Both the position numbers and the translations under genes were made by a program. From contig NZ_KB898875.1 of assembly GCF_000377905.1 (NCBI RefSeq), forward strand, positions 1 through 64,000: a stretch of 64,000 bases of DNA, given 5' to 3'. The notes below the pieces were generated by a model that saw only the letters and a program-made list of their open reading frames with translations, made no database searches and was not told where the DNA came from. This document shows positions 18,188 to 26,375 of the stretch, in pieces. Each line of letters starts with the position of its first letter. Within the stretch, counting starts at the first letter, position 1. Source of the stretch: Thioalkalivibrio sp. ALMg11. Its GTDB lineage: Bacteria > Pseudomonadota > Gammaproteobacteria > Ectothiorhodospirales > Ectothiorhodospiraceae.

Positions 18188-18901
18188 ATGCGCCAGATCG
18201 TGCTGGATACCGAGACCACGGGCCTGGAGCCCTCCGGCGGGCACCGCATCATCGAGATCGGCTGCCTGGAACTGGACAACCGTCGCCCCACCGGGCGCAG
18301 GCTGCACGAATACCTGCAGCCGGATCGCGAGATCGACGCCGGCGCGATCGCGGTGCACGGGATCACCAATGAGTTCCTGGCCGACAAGCCACGGTTTGCC
18401 GATGTCGTCGGCGAATTCGTGGACTTCATCCGCGGGGCCGAGCTGATCATCCACAACGCGCCCTTCGATGTTGGTTTCATCAATCACGAACTGGGCTTGC
18501 TGGGCGATGTGGCCCCGGCGCGCGAGGTGACCGAGGTCAGCAGCGTGCTCGATACGCTGGTGATGGCGCGGCGCATGCACCCGGGGGCGCGCAATTCCCT
18601 GGATGCCCTGTGCAAGCGCTACGAGGTGGATGGCTCCGGGCGCACCCTGCACGGGGCGCTGCTGGATGCCGAGCTGCTCGCGGATGTCTATCTGGCGATG
18701 ACCGGCGGGCAGGTGGCGCTCACCCTGGATTCCGGAGGCGACGGCGACGCCGCGGCGGGTGGGCCCGTGCAGGCCCGGCGCTCCGGCAAGCCGTTGCCGG
18801 TGATCGAGCCGACACCGGAGGAGCAGGCGGCCCACGAGACGCTGATGCAGATACTCGATGATGCGGCAGATGGCCCCTGCCGCTGGCGCGCGAACGCCTG
18901 A
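18188..18901 (+). CDS. dnaQ: DNA polymerase III epsilon subunit (3'-5' proofreading exonuclease)
   Basis: A 237-residue proofreading subunit. The DEDDh exonuclease motifs are Exo I LDTETTGL (D7, E9), Exo II HNAPFDVGF and Exo III H...D in LHGALLDAELLA. The C-terminal ~45 residues are the flexible segment that contacts the alpha subunit. GAAGGAA is upstream. It is the last gene before a 1.05-kb repeat region. Confidence 0.95.
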   Translation: MRQIVLDTETTGLEPSGGHRIIEIGCLELDNRRPTGRRLHEYLQPDREIDAGAIAVHGITNEFLADKPRFADVVGEFVDFIRGAELIIHNAPFDVGFINHELGLLGDVAPAREVTEVSSVLDTLVMARRMHPGARNSLDALCKRYEVDGSGRTLHGALLDAELLADVYLAMTGGQVALTLDSGGDGDAAAGGPVQARRSGKPLPVIEPTPEEQAAHETLMQILDDAADGPCRWRANA

Positions 18902-18968
18902 GGCCCGCACCAGCGGCTCTAGCGGCTCGCCCGGACTTCGCCGCGGGCTCGTCCTCGTTCATTATCTG

Positions 18969-19290
18969 GTGTTTACGTGCCTTTGTCCGGCCGCCTGCCA
19001 GGCGCTGACTCGCCAGCGCGCCGCGCCCGTTTTTGATCAACAACTGGCTTCTTTGCTCGTGCAAAGAAGTACCCAAGAAACACGCCCGACTGCCGCGACC
19101 CCGGCCCGCTGCGCGGGCCGGGGTTTCCCTCGCTCCGAGGCTTTTCGCGGGCGGCGCTGAACTCGCTGCGCCTGCGGCTCTGCTCAGACATCCAGCGCCC
19201 CGTGTCCATTTAGAATCGTCCCGCGAAAACCCTCTCCACTCGGCGCGACGACAACGGGGAAAGGTCCAAACAACGGCCGTCCCGACCACT
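18969..19290 (-). repeat. Structured repeat element, copy 2 (type b)
   Basis: Reads on the minus strand. It is nearly identical to 24301-24541 over the stretch covering the hairpin II region, the GGCCGGGG hairpin and the hairpin I flank (19060-19165). The outer stem of hairpin I is CCCGCGAAAA paired with TTTTCGCGGG with one mismatch nearby and a ~20-base insertion inside the arm. One arm of hairpin II is damaged (GGCTTCTTTGC against GCAAAGAAGTACC). Hairpin III is GCGCTG/CAGCGC. The gap 18902-18968 before it holds nothing recognisable. Confidence 0.75.
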
Positions 19291-19390
19291 GTGCTCATGG
19301 ATGAAGGCTAGGTCTTCGGACATCTTGGGCACGCTCGGGCTGCGGCCATGGCGTGCCGCGCCCGCGAAGCGGGCGCCGGGGGGGGCGTAG
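19291..19390. repeat. Spacer shared by the two back-to-back structured-repeat pairs
   Basis: Contains GGCTAGGTCTTCGGACATC, GGGCACGCTCGGGC and GGCGTGCCGCGCCCGCG. The reverse complement of 24140-24236 aligns over nearly the whole length. It joins copy 2 (minus) to copy 3 (plus), giving a composite unit spanning 18969-19756. An 8-G run lies near 19379-19387. Confidence 0.65.
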
Positions 19391-19475
19391 GATGTGATGA
19401 GCGAAGCGAATCGCATCAGGGTCTCGCACGGCGTGGGGATGGTGCGTTTCGCTACGCTCAACCGCACCCTACGGG
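19389..19475. repeat. GGATG/CGCAGCG palindromic repeat
   Basis: The left arm TAGGATGTGATGAGCGAAGC and the right arm GCTACGCTCAACCGCACCC are imperfect complements. It is the same family as 54474-54563 and 1-56. Here, as at 1-56, it stands just in front of a type-a structured repeat. Confidence 0.6.
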
Positions 19476-19496
19476 GCACGGGCTGGCAGGAATGTC

Positions 19497-19756
19497 GGGA
19501 TAGCGTCTGTTTTGACCTTCTCCTCCCGTATGGAGCCCCTCGCGGAGGGCGTGATGGGCCGGGAGAAGGTGCTGGATGTCTGAGCGGAGCCGCAGGCGCA
19601 GCGAGTGCAGCGCCGCCGGCCCAGCGCGTCCGGAGCGAGGTTCCCGGGCGAAATCCGAGTGTCCTTCTTTGGGTCCTTTCTTGGGCAAGCAAGAAAGGAC
19701 CTCGGGGCGCGCTGGCGAGTCAGCGCCTGGCAGGCGGCGGACCGAGGGCACCGTAA
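19497..19756 (+). repeat. Structured repeat element, copy 3 (type a)
   Basis: Aligns with copy 1. Hairpin I outer arms are 19555-19562/19616-19623 (TGGGCCGG/CCGGCCCA), a compensatory C-G to T-A change against copy 1. Hairpin II arms are 19672-19683/19690-19701 (GGTCCTTTCTTG/CAAGAAAGGACC), with an A-T to C-G compensatory change. Hairpin III arms are 19709-19714/19721-19726 (GCGCTG/CAGCGC), with a C-G to G-C compensatory change. The tail runs into the tandem repeat at 19729-19900. Confidence 0.75.
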
Positions 19757-19900
19757 ACACCGGATGTCGAACCGGGGCCAGCCGCAACCTCGCAGGCGGC
19801 GGACCGAGGGCACCGTAAACACCGGAGGACGAACCAGGGCCAGCCTGGTTGGCAGGTGGCCAGATGAGGGGCCACCGTAATCAGCGAATGACGAAGCGGG
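19729..19900 (+). repeat. Three tandem ~61-bp units of the structured-repeat tail
   Basis: Units begin at about 19730, 19792 and 19852 with GCAGG(C/T)GGC and each contains CACCGTAA(A)CA followed by GA(A/T)G-CGAA. The first two are nearly identical; the third is diverged. The tail module of the structured element has therefore been duplicated independently of its hairpins. The interval 19901-19949 holds no gene. Confidence 0.7.
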
Positions 19901-19949
19901 CGTGGCCGGCGCGAGCCGGAATGGGGATGGTGGGCGGGGTGGGGCGGCG

Positions 19950-20429
19950 TTAGCCGTGCTTCAGGATCCGCGCCCGTTCGCGCTCCCAGTCCTTGTCCTT
20001 CTTGTCGGCGCGCTTGTCGTATTCCTTCTTGCCCTTGGCCAGGCCGACCTCGAGCTTGGCGCGCCCGCGCTTCCAGTACAGAGCCATGGGCACCAGGGTG
20101 TAGCCCTTGCGTTCCACCGCGCCGACCAGGCGATTGATCTCCGCGCGATGCAGCAGCAGCTTGCGCGTGCGGCTGGGATCCGGATTGATATGGGTGGAGG
20201 CGGTAGGCAGCGGGGTGATGTGGGCCCCGAACAGGAAGGCCTCGCCGTTGCGCAGCAGCACGTAGGCCTCGCTCAGCTGGGCCCGCCCGGCGCGCATCGA
20301 CTTGACCTCCCAGCCCTCGAGCTCCATCCCTGCCTCCAGGCGGTCCTCGATGAAGAATTCGTGGCGCGCCTTGCGGTTGAGGGCGATGGTGCTGGACGGT
20401 TCCTTGGCTTGTTTCTTGTTCTTTCCCAT
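19950..20429 (-). CDS. smpB: SsrA-binding protein SmpB
   Basis: A 159-residue partner of tmRNA in trans-translation. Conserved blocks are [23 protein letters not shown](M/L)[11 protein letters not shown] and the basic tail [16 protein letters not shown]. Start 20429 (MGKNKKQ) fits other SmpB proteins. A TACACT hexamer lies 10-15 bases upstream of the ATG, suggesting a very short leader. No tmRNA gene (ssrA) was found next to it. Confidence 0.96.
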   Translation of the reverse strand: MGKNKKQAKEPSSTIALNRKARHEFFIEDRLEAGMELEGWEVKSMRAGRAQLSEAYVLLRNGEAFLFGAHITPLPTASTHINPDPSRTRKLLLHRAEINRLVGAVERKGYTLVPMALYWKRGRAKLEVGLAKGKKEYDKRADKKDKDWERERARILKHG

Positions 20430-20496
20430 AACCCGCGCAGTGTACTGCAGGTGGGCGGCCGAAGCAGTTCGAATGTCCGGGCGCGCGGGGTGAAAG

Positions 20497-20525
20497 TTGA
20501 GCCGGGCGACCCGCTGCCCCACAAT
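20497..20525 (+). promoter_or_regulatory. Possible sigma-70 promoter for the NSS transporter gene
   Basis: TTGAGC (20497-20502), a 17-base spacer and CACAAT (20520-20525) lie about 100 bases before the ATG at 20626. Support is by motif and spacing only. Confidence 0.3.
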
Positions 20526-20625
20526 TCCGGCGGACCCGGCGATGCGCTTGCGCGACCGGCCCTGGCCGATCCCGGGGGCGGCGGCCGCGCGAGCGCCCCC
20601 GTCTCCGTTCAACAAGGAGCCACTG

Positions 20626-21984
20626 ATGCCAGCCACGACCTCGATCCACGGGCAATGGACGACCCGCCTGGCCTTCATCCTCGCGGCCACCGGTTCGGCT
20701 GTTGGCCTGGGCAACATCTGGCGTTTCCCCTATATCGCCGGTGAGAACGGGGGTGGCGCCTTTGTGCTGGTTTATCTCGGTTGCATCCTGCTGATCGGCC
20801 TGCCGGTGATGATGGCGGAGATCCTGCTGGGCCGGCGCGGGCGGCAGAGCCCGATCAATACCATGTCGGCCCTGGCGCGCGAGGAGGGCCTGACGCGCGC
20901 GTGGGGCATGATCGGCTGGATCGGGGTGCTGGCCGGTTTCCTGATCCTGTCGTTTTACAGCGTGGTCGCCGGCTGGTCGCTGTCGTACGTCTTCAAGTCG
21001 GGGACCGGCGGTTTTCTCGGGCTGGATGCAGATGGCTCGGAGTCGATGTTCGGCAACATGCTGGCGGACCCGGAGGCCCTGCTGGCCTGGCACACGATCT
21101 TTATGGTGATGACCGCGATGGTGGTCGCGCGAGGGGTGCAGTCCGGCCTGGAGAAGGCGGTCACCATCCTGATGCCTTTGCTGTTCGTGATGCTGGTGGT
21201 GATGGTCGGCTATGCGATGGTGGAGGGGCAGTTCCTCGCCGGACTGCAGTTCCTGCTGTATCCGGACTTTTCCGCGCTGTCCGCTAACGCGGTGCTGCTG
21301 GCGATGGGGCAGGCCTTCTTCACGCTCAGCCTCGGCATGGGCGCGATCATGATCTATGGCAGCTACCTGCAGAGCGATGCGTCCATTGCGCGCACCTCTG
21401 CGGCGGTGGTCGGGGCGGACACCCTGGTCGCGATCATGGCCGGGCTGGCGATTTTCCCCATCGTGCTCGCGGCCGGGCTGTCGGCGGAGCAGGGGCCGGG
21501 GCTGATCTTCGTGACCCTGCCGCTGGCCTTTGCCGACATGCCGGGCGGGTTGTACTTCGGCACCATGTTCTTCGTGCTGCTGGTGTTCGCGGCCTGGACC
21601 TCGGCGATCTCCATCATCGAGCCGGCGGTTGCCTTCCTGGTCGAGAACCTGGGGCTCAGCCGGGTGATGGCGACCTCGATGATCGCCATCGGCGCCTGGG
21701 TCCTCGGCATCGGTGCGCTGCTCTCGCTGAACGTCTGGTCGGACTACACCCTGTTCGACATGGGATTGCTGGATCTGCTGGATTACGTGACGGCCAACAT
21801 CCTGCTGCCGCTGGGTGGGTTCCTGATCGCGATCTTCGTGGGCTGGCGCATGACCGAGCGGTCGGTGCAGTCCGAGCTGCGCATGAAGCACCCGGTGCTG
21901 TACCAGGTCTGGTACTTTCTGGTGCGTTTCGTCGCGCCGGTCGCGATCCTGTTTGTGTTCCTGCGCGCCGTGGAGTTGATCTGA
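20626..21984 (+). CDS. Sodium-dependent transporter of the NSS (SNF, LeuT-fold) family
   Basis: A 452-residue inner-membrane protein with 11-12 predicted helices. The first helix has the family signature [14 protein letters not shown], which forms the sodium and substrate sites; helix 6 has [16 protein letters not shown] proteins couple sodium entry to uptake of amino acids or related amines; the substrate cannot be named from sequence. AAGGAG lies upstream. It is divergent from smpB and ends one base into ratA (TGATG). It is not part of the usual smpB-ratA order, so it is an insertion into a conserved block. Confidence 0.9.
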   Translation: MPATTSIHGQWTTRLAFILAATGSAVGLGNIWRFPYIAGENGGGAFVLVYLGCILLIGLPVMMAEILLGRRGRQSPINTMSALAREEGLTRAWGMIGWIGVLAGFLILSFYSVVAGWSLSYVFKSGTGGFLGLDADGSESMFGNMLADPEALLAWHTIFMVMTAMVVARGVQSGLEKAVTILMPLLFVMLVVMVGYAMVEGQFLAGLQFLLYPDFSALSANAVLLAMGQAFFTLSLGMGAIMIYGSYLQSDASIARTSAAVVGADTLVAIMAGLAIFPIVLAAGLSAEQGPGLIFVTLPLAFADMPGGLYFGTMFFVLLVFAAWTSAISIIEPAVAFLVENLGLSRVMATSMIAIGAWVLGIGALLSLNVWSDYTLFDMGLLDLLDYVTANILLPLGGFLIAIFVGWRMTERSVQSELRMKHPVLYQVWYFLVRFVAPVAILFVFLRAVELI

Positions 21985-22424
21985 TGGCCTCGAAGATTCG
22001 CCGCTACGCGGACGTGCCCTACAGCCGTGAACAGATGTTCAATCTGGTGAATGACGTCGACGCCTATCCGCAGTTCCTGCCCGGCTGCCGCAGCGCTTCC
22101 GCGCGCCCGCGTGGGGAGCATGAGGTGGAGGGCACGATCGAGCTGGCCAAGGGGGCGCTGCACAAGTCGTTTACCACCCGCAATACGCTCAAGCGGCCCG
22201 AGAGCATCGACATGCGTCTGGTCTCCGGGCCGTTCCGACGCCTGCACGGGACCTGGAGCTTTACCCAGGTCGAAGGCGGCAAGACCCGCATCGCCCTGGA
22301 GCTGGAGTTCGAGTTCGCCAACCGAATCATGGCCTTCGCCATCGGCCCGGTGTTCACTCAGATCGCCAATTCGCTGGTGGATGCCTTTGTCCAGCGCGCG
22401 CGCGAGGTCCACGGTGGCGGATAG
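21984..22424 (+). CDS. ratA: RatA family START-domain protein (ribosome-association toxin / ubiquinone-binding homologue)
   Basis: A 146-residue SRPBCC protein of the RatA/Coq10 group. Blocks VPYSREQMFNLVNDVDAYPQFLPGC and LVDAFVQRA are typical. E. coli RatA was reported to block association of ribosomal subunits; the mitochondrial relatives bind coenzyme Q, so either role is possible. It forms the conserved ratA-rnfH pair next to smpB. Confidence 0.9.
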   Translation: MASKIRRYADVPYSREQMFNLVNDVDAYPQFLPGCRSASARPRGEHEVEGTIELAKGALHKSFTTRNTLKRPESIDMRLVSGPFRRLHGTWSFTQVEGGKTRIALELEFEFANRIMAFAIGPVFTQIANSLVDAFVQRAREVHGGG

Positions 22425-22452
22425 CCACGTGGCGCCGGCCGCAGAGGGCGGC

Positions 22453-22806
22453 ATGATCCGGGTGGAGGTGGCCTACGCGCGGCCCGACCGGCAGGTGATC
22501 CTGCCGCTGGTGGTGCCCGAGGGCACTACGGTCGATATCGCGCTGCGCCAGTCGGAGATCGAGCTGCAGTTCCCCGAGATCGATCTGGACAACGCCAAGG
22601 TCGGGATCTTCGGCAAGATCACCCGTCGGGACACTGTGCTTCGCCCGCGCGACCGTATCGAGATTTATCGCCCGCTGATTGCGGACCCGAAGGAGGTGCG
22701 TCGCCAGCGCGCTGACAAGGGGCGCAAGAAGAAGCCGGGCAAGGGCGACGCAGACGCCGCCGGCGAGAGACCCAAGGGCGAGACGGCGGACAGCGCGAAG
22801 GAGTAG
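22453..22806 (+). CDS. rnfH: RnfH family ubiquitin-like protein
   Basis: A 117-residue protein with the RnfH blocks VEVAYARPD, VGIFGKITRRDTVLRPRDRIEIYRPLIADPKEVRRQRA. The function is unclear; named after an rnf cluster, it usually accompanies ratA. The C-terminus is a lysine- and glutamate-rich tail longer than in E. coli. ATG 22453 is chosen because it matches homologue length and has AGAGGG upstream; GTG 22414, overlapping ratA, would add 13 residues. Confidence 0.85.
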   Translation: MIRVEVAYARPDRQVILPLVVPEGTTVDIALRQSEIELQFPEIDLDNAKVGIFGKITRRDTVLRPRDRIEIYRPLIADPKEVRRQRADKGRKKKPGKGDADAAGERPKGETADSAKE

Positions 22807-22842
22807 CAGGGGCTCGCGGCGGCGAGATGCCGCGCGCGGGTG

Positions 22843-23205
22843 TCAGTCGTTGTCTCTGTCTACCGGATGCTCGTCCAGCGCCACCGGCTGCGGGATGTCG
22901 GTATCCACATGGCTGACTACGCCGTTGTCGAAATGCACGGTCACTCGCTGGCGTTCGGTCGCGCCGAAGCCCGGTCGGCGATAGTAGACGTAGTCCCAGC
23001 GGTCGTCGGCCCGGAAGGCGGGCTCCAGCTGGGGCGATCCCATCAGGAAGCGGACCTGCTGCGGGGTCATGCCGGGCTGGATCTGAGCCACCTGGACGGG
23101 GTCGATCACATTGCCCTGCTGGACATCCAGACGGAACTGGTTGAGGCCGCCGCAGGCGCTCAGCAGGCTTGCGGCCACGGCGATAGAAATGAGAATCTTG
23201 ATCAT
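22843..23205 (-). CDS. bamE: Outer membrane assembly lipoprotein BamE
   Basis: A 120-residue lipoprotein of the BAM complex that inserts beta-barrel proteins. The signal peptide ends in lipobox LSAC (Cys18). The SmpA/OmlA fold is marked by QPGMTPQQVRFLMGSP and WDYVYYRRPG. It is divergent from fur across 98 bp, as in pseudomonads, and its partner BamD is encoded at 36331. Confidence 0.94.
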   Translation of the reverse strand: MIKILISIAVAASLLSACGGLNQFRLDVQQGNVIDPVQVAQIQPGMTPQQVRFLMGSPQLEPAFRADDRWDYVYYRRPGFGATERQRVTVHFDNGVVSHVDTDIPQPVALDEHPVDRDND

Positions 23206-23303
23206 CTGAGCGGGCGGTCCTCGGCGTCTGGTGGGCCGTGAACGCGCATGGTACACCAAAGCGTCCCGCCTCTCTCAAGCGGACGGGACCGGGAAAACGG
23301 GCA

Positions 23304-23729
23304 ATGGAAACGAGCAATCTCAAGAAGGCCGGACTCAAGGTCACGTTGCCGCGGATGAAGATCCTCGAGATCCTGGAGAGCTCGGAAACCCGTCATCTGA
23401 CGGCCGAGGCGATCTATCGCGAGCTGCTCGATTCCGGCGAGGAGATCGGTCTGGCCACGGTGTACCGCGTGCTGACCCAGTTCGAGGCGGCGGGGTTGGT
23501 CTGCCGGCTGCATCTGGAGGGCAACCAGGCGGTATTCGAGCTGGAGCGCGGCGGGCACCACGACCACATCGTCTGCAACCAGTGCGGGCGAGTCGAGGAG
23601 TTCTTCGACGAAACCATCGAGCGCCGTCAGCGGGAGATCGCCCAGCATCACGGTTTTGCCATCAAGGACCATGCCCTGGTCCTGTACGGCGACTGCAACG
23701 ACAGCGCCTGCCCCCACCGCCCCGCCTGA
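23304..23729 (+). CDS. fur: Ferric uptake regulator Fur
   Basis: A 141-residue Fe(II)-responsive repressor. The winged helix has TLPRMKILEIL and GLATVYRVLTQFEAAGLV. The metal-binding region is HHDHIVCNQCGRVEEF followed by the C-terminal C..D..C pair (CNDSACPH). The start METSNLKKAG fits other Fur proteins. A short TCACAC/GTGTGA hairpin at ~23772-23788 lies downstream without a U-run; the rest of 23730-23848 shows nothing. Confidence 0.96.
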   Translation: METSNLKKAGLKVTLPRMKILEILESSETRHLTAEAIYRELLDSGEEIGLATVYRVLTQFEAAGLVCRLHLEGNQAVFELERGGHHDHIVCNQCGRVEEFFDETIERRQREIAQHHGFAIKDHALVLYGDCNDSACPHRPA

Positions 23730-23848
23730 CCACGCGCTTCCCGTAGCCGCTGTCCCAGTCGCGCCAATGCGTCACACACGGCGTGTGATGCCTGCCCGCT
23801 TGCGGGCTATTGTTCGCCCAGGAGTGGCTGGTCCCGGTTCGGCGATCG

Positions 23849-24100
23849 GTGTTTACGGGGGCTTCGTCCGGCCGCCTGCCATGCGCTGACTCGCCAGCGC
23901 GCCCCGAGGTACTTTCTTGCTTGCCCAAGAAAGTACCCAAAGAAGGGCACCCGGATTTCGCCCGGGAACCTCGCTCCGGACGCGCTGGGCCGGCGGCGCT
24001 GAACTCGCTACGCCTGCGGCTCCGCTCAGACATCCAGCGCCTTCTCCCGGCCCATCACGCCCTCCGCGAGGGGCTCCATACGGGAGGAGAAGGTCAAAAC
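23849..24100 (-). repeat. Structured repeat element, copy 4 (type a)
   Basis: Minus-strand copy matching copies 1 and 3. It keeps GGTACTTTCTTG/CAAGAAAGTACC (hairpin II), GCGCTG/CAGCGC (hairpin III), GGGCCGG/CCGGCCC (outer stem of hairpin I) and the GATGTCTGAGCGGAGCCG core. The tail word GGTGTTTACGG begins at 23848. The ~700-bp unit 23849-24541 is an inverted counterpart of 18969-19756. Confidence 0.75.
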
Positions 24101-24119
24101 CAACCGTATCCCCACGCTT

Positions 24120-24235
24120 CCGCCTAACCATAGGCATTGCCGCCCGAAAGCCCCCGGCGCCCGCCGCGCGGGCGCGGCACGCAACGGCCAAAGGCCGAGC
24201 GTGCCGAAGATGCTCGAAGACCTAGCCATCATCCA
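24120..24235. repeat. Spacer between structured-repeat copies 4 and 5
   Basis: On the minus strand it contains GGCTAGGTCTTCGAGCATC, CGGCACGCTCGGCC and GTGCCGCGCCCGCG, matching the spacer at 19291-19390. Because it is inverted relative to that spacer, the two composite units face opposite ways. Confidence 0.65.
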
Positions 24236-24541
24236 CTGGCAAGAACGCTGGGATAGCCGTTGTCTTGACCTACCTCCCCGTTGTCGTCGCGCCGAGCGGA
24301 GAGGCTTTTCGCGGGATTCAAGGCGCTGGATGTCTGAGCGAAGCGCAGCGTAGCGAGTTCAGCGCCGCCCGCGAAAAGCCTCGGAGCGAGGGAAACCCCG
24401 GCCCGCGCAGCGGGCCGGGGTCGCGGCAGTCGGGCGTGTTTCTTGGGTACTTCTTTGCACGAGCAAAGAAGTACCTCGCGGTGCGCTCGCGAGAGAGCGC
24501 GTGGCAGGCGGCGGACCGAAGCCAGCGTAAACACCAGATGT
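24236..24541 (+). repeat. Structured repeat element, copy 5 (type b)
   Basis: The cleanest type-b copy. The outer stem of hairpin I is a perfect 15-bp pair (24301-24315 with 24368-24382, GAGGCTTTTCGCGGG and its complement); the inner stem GGCGCTG/CAGCGCC is 24322-24328 with 24360-24366. An extra GC-rich hairpin (CCCCGGCCCGC/GCGGGCCGGGG) lies at ~24396-24420. Hairpin II is a perfect 13-bp pair (24446-24458 with 24463-24475). Hairpin III is GCGCTC/GAGCGC. The interval 24542-24619 holds no gene. Confidence 0.75.
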
Positions 24542-24619
24542 CGAACCATGACCAGACTCAACCCGGCGGTTGATGGGCCGAGTCCGACCACCGGGGTAGG
24601 CGGTCGGGTGAAGCCTCGG

Positions 24620-25309
24620 TCAGGCGGACGCGTCGAGCTGCGGCGCGAAATGCGCTGGCGCAAAGCCGTCCTGCTGGCGCAGGTAGTCGGCCAGTTGCGC
24701 CGCAAAGTCGGTCGGGACCGAGTCCCGCACGGCCGGCATCTCGCGCAGCTGGTCCCAGCGCGCCGCCAGGCGCGGGAAGGCTTCGGCCTCCCAGGGGCTG
24801 TCCGGATCTTCGAGCAGCGCGTAGCGCATCAGGATGGGGGCCAGGGTGGCGTCGATCAGCGAGAAGCCGGGCGCGGCCAGGCGGTCATCCTGCGTCATCT
24901 GCTGTTCCAGACGCTCCAGCCCGCGCGCGGCGGTGTGCCGCGCCAGCTCGAAGGCGTCCTCGGTGGCCGCGGTCATCCAGTGGTACTGGGCAAAGGTCTG
25001 CTCCGAGAGGTACTCGATCCAGGCCCGGGTGCGCGCCTGTTCCAGCGGGTCGGTCGCCATCAACGCGGGCGGGGTAATGGCATCGATGTATTCGTTGATT
25101 ACGGCCGACTCGAACAGCACGGTGTCGTGGTCGACGATCAACAGCGGCACCTTGCCCAGTGGCGAGCGCGTGCGGAACCAGTCCGGCGGGTCAGCCAGAT
25201 CGATCAGGCTCAGCTCGAACGGCGCCTCCTTGTATTTCAGCGTGATCACGCTACGCTGAACAAACGGACAGATGGCGAAACTGATCAGGTGCAGATGCGG
25301 CAGATTCAT
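24620..25309 (-). CDS. Glutathione S-transferase family protein
   Basis: A 229-residue GST-fold protein. The thioredoxin-like N-terminal domain has FAICPFVQRSVITLKYKE, with a Cys-Pro-Phe at the usual active-site region, GKVPLL with the cis-proline, and FESAVINEYID. The C-terminal helical domain has FSLIDATLAP, the N-capping and Asp motif. The substrate is unknown; it resembles the group with a cysteine active site, which often does thiol transfer rather than conjugation. Start 25309 follows GGT-rich sequence; no clear ribosome site. It is divergent from hslR. Confidence 0.85.
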   Translation of the reverse strand: MNLPHLHLISFAICPFVQRSVITLKYKEAPFELSLIDLADPPDWFRTRSPLGKVPLLIVDHDTVLFESAVINEYIDAITPPALMATDPLEQARTRAWIEYLSEQTFAQYHWMTAATEDAFELARHTAARGLERLEQQMTQDDRLAAPGFSLIDATLAPILMRYALLEDPDSPWEAEAFPRLAARWDQLREMPAVRDSVPTDFAAQLADYLRQQDGFAPAHFAPQLDASA

Positions 25310-25415
25310 GGTGGTCTTCGGCGTCCGCAGGTGGGGCAGGGGCCCGATCCGGGTCGCCGGTTCCTCGCTTTCAAAGGTGGCGCATTGTCTCCCCTCGTGA
25401 TGCCGCGGGAAAGCC

Positions 25416-25856
25416 TTGGGCAAGGGTAACGGCCGCAACGGGGCCCCCAGTGCCGGGCTGCGGATCGACAAATGGCTATGGGCGGCGCGCTTCTACAAGA
25501 CGCGCGCCCTCGCCAGCGAGGCGGTTGGCGGCGGCAAGGTCCACGTGAACGGCGAGCGCTGCAAGCCGGCGCGCCGGGTGCACACCGGTGATCGCCTGAC
25601 CATCCACCGCGGCCCGCAGGTCTGGGAGCTGGATGTTGTCGATTTGAGCGATCAACGCCGGCCGGCGCGCGAGGCCCAGGCGCTGTACACCGAGACCGAA
25701 CAAAGCCAGACCCGGCGCGAGGCCGAAAGCGAACGCCGGCGCGCCCAGCGCGCGGTCGCAGACAGCGCCCCCAGCCGGCGACCGGACAAGCGCGAGCGGC
25801 GCAAAATCCGCCGCTTTATTCGCCAGGACGGCAGCGACAGGAGTGAATCCGAGTGA
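25416..25856 (+). CDS. hslR: Heat-shock-related RNA-binding protein Hsp15 (S4 domain)
   Basis: A 146-residue S4-domain protein. LRIDKWLWAARFYKTRALASEAV and KVHVNGERCKPARRVHTGD are diagnostic of HslR, which binds 50S subunits carrying stalled nascent chains and helps recycle them. The C-terminal ~50 residues are charged and Arg-rich. A TTG start at 25416 with GGGAAAG upstream is used. The stop overlaps the start of the Nudix gene (GTGA). Confidence 0.9.
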   Translation: MGKGNGRNGAPSAGLRIDKWLWAARFYKTRALASEAVGGGKVHVNGERCKPARRVHTGDRLTIHRGPQVWELDVVDLSDQRRPAREAQALYTETEQSQTRREAESERRRAQRAVADSAPSRRPDKRERRKIRRFIRQDGSDRSESE

Positions 25857-26323
25857 ACAACCCCGAAGGCTCGAGCGGTCCGCCCGTCACGCCCCGGCTG
25901 GCGGTCGATATGGTCATCCACCACCCGGCGCAGCCCGGTCGTGTGCTGGTGATCGAGCGCCACAACCCCCCGCACGGCTGGGCCTTGCCCGGCGGCTTCG
26001 TCGACGTCGGTGAGTCGACCGAGCATGCCGCGGTGCGCGAGGCGTGCGAAGAGACCGGGCTGGAGGTCGAGCTGGAGGCGTTGCTGGGGGTGTATTCCGA
26101 CCCGGAGCGCGACCCGCGCGGGCACACCGTCAGTGCGGTCTACATCGCGCGGGGCCGGGGCGAGGCCAAAGCCGGCGATGACGCCGCCGACTGCGCCTGG
26201 CTGGACCCGGAAGATTCGGGCCAGGTGCTGGTCTTTGACCACCGACGCATCCTCGACGACTATCGGCGCTGGCGCCTGACCGGCGAAACCGCCGCCCCGC
26301 GTCCGGTGCAAAAAGCGGGATGA
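25853..26323 (+). CDS. Nudix hydrolase
   Basis: A 156-residue protein with a complete Nudix box GFVDVGEST(EHAAV)REACEETGL from about residue 46. Such enzymes cleave nucleoside diphosphates linked to another group. The LPGGFVDVGE form and size are close to ADP-ribose pyrophosphatase-like members, but the substrate is not certain. The start is GTG, overlapping the hslR stop. Confidence 0.85.
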   Translation: MNNPEGSSGPPVTPRLAVDMVIHHPAQPGRVLVIERHNPPHGWALPGGFVDVGESTEHAAVREACEETGLEVELEALLGVYSDPERDPRGHTVSAVYIARGRGEAKAGDDAADCAWLDPEDSGQVLVFDHRRILDDYRRWRLTGETAAPRPVQKAG

Positions 26324-26375
26324 ATTCGGCCAAGCTGTTACCATACGGCGCTTTCGACCACCGATACGGTATCGC

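Noticed and set aside
18902-19900. Insertion sequence or transposase remnant
   Set aside because: No transposase-like residues (DDE, HUH or serine recombinase) in any frame; only repeats.
19729-19900. CRISPR array
   Set aside because: The ~61-bp units are tandem diverged copies without unique spacers between short identical repeats.
19390-19949. A possible tmRNA (ssrA) downstream of smpB
   Set aside because: No tRNA-like acceptor ends or tag sequence found; the interval is repeat DNA.
22414-22806. GTG 22414 as rnfH start
   Set aside because: It would add 13 residues not found at the start of E. coli RnfH; ATG 22453 has a purine-rich site and fits the family, though GTG cannot be excluded.
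25370-25415. A sigma-32 promoter before hslR
   Set aside because: CTTTCAA and CCCCTC are present, but spacing and both hexamers deviate too far from the consensus.
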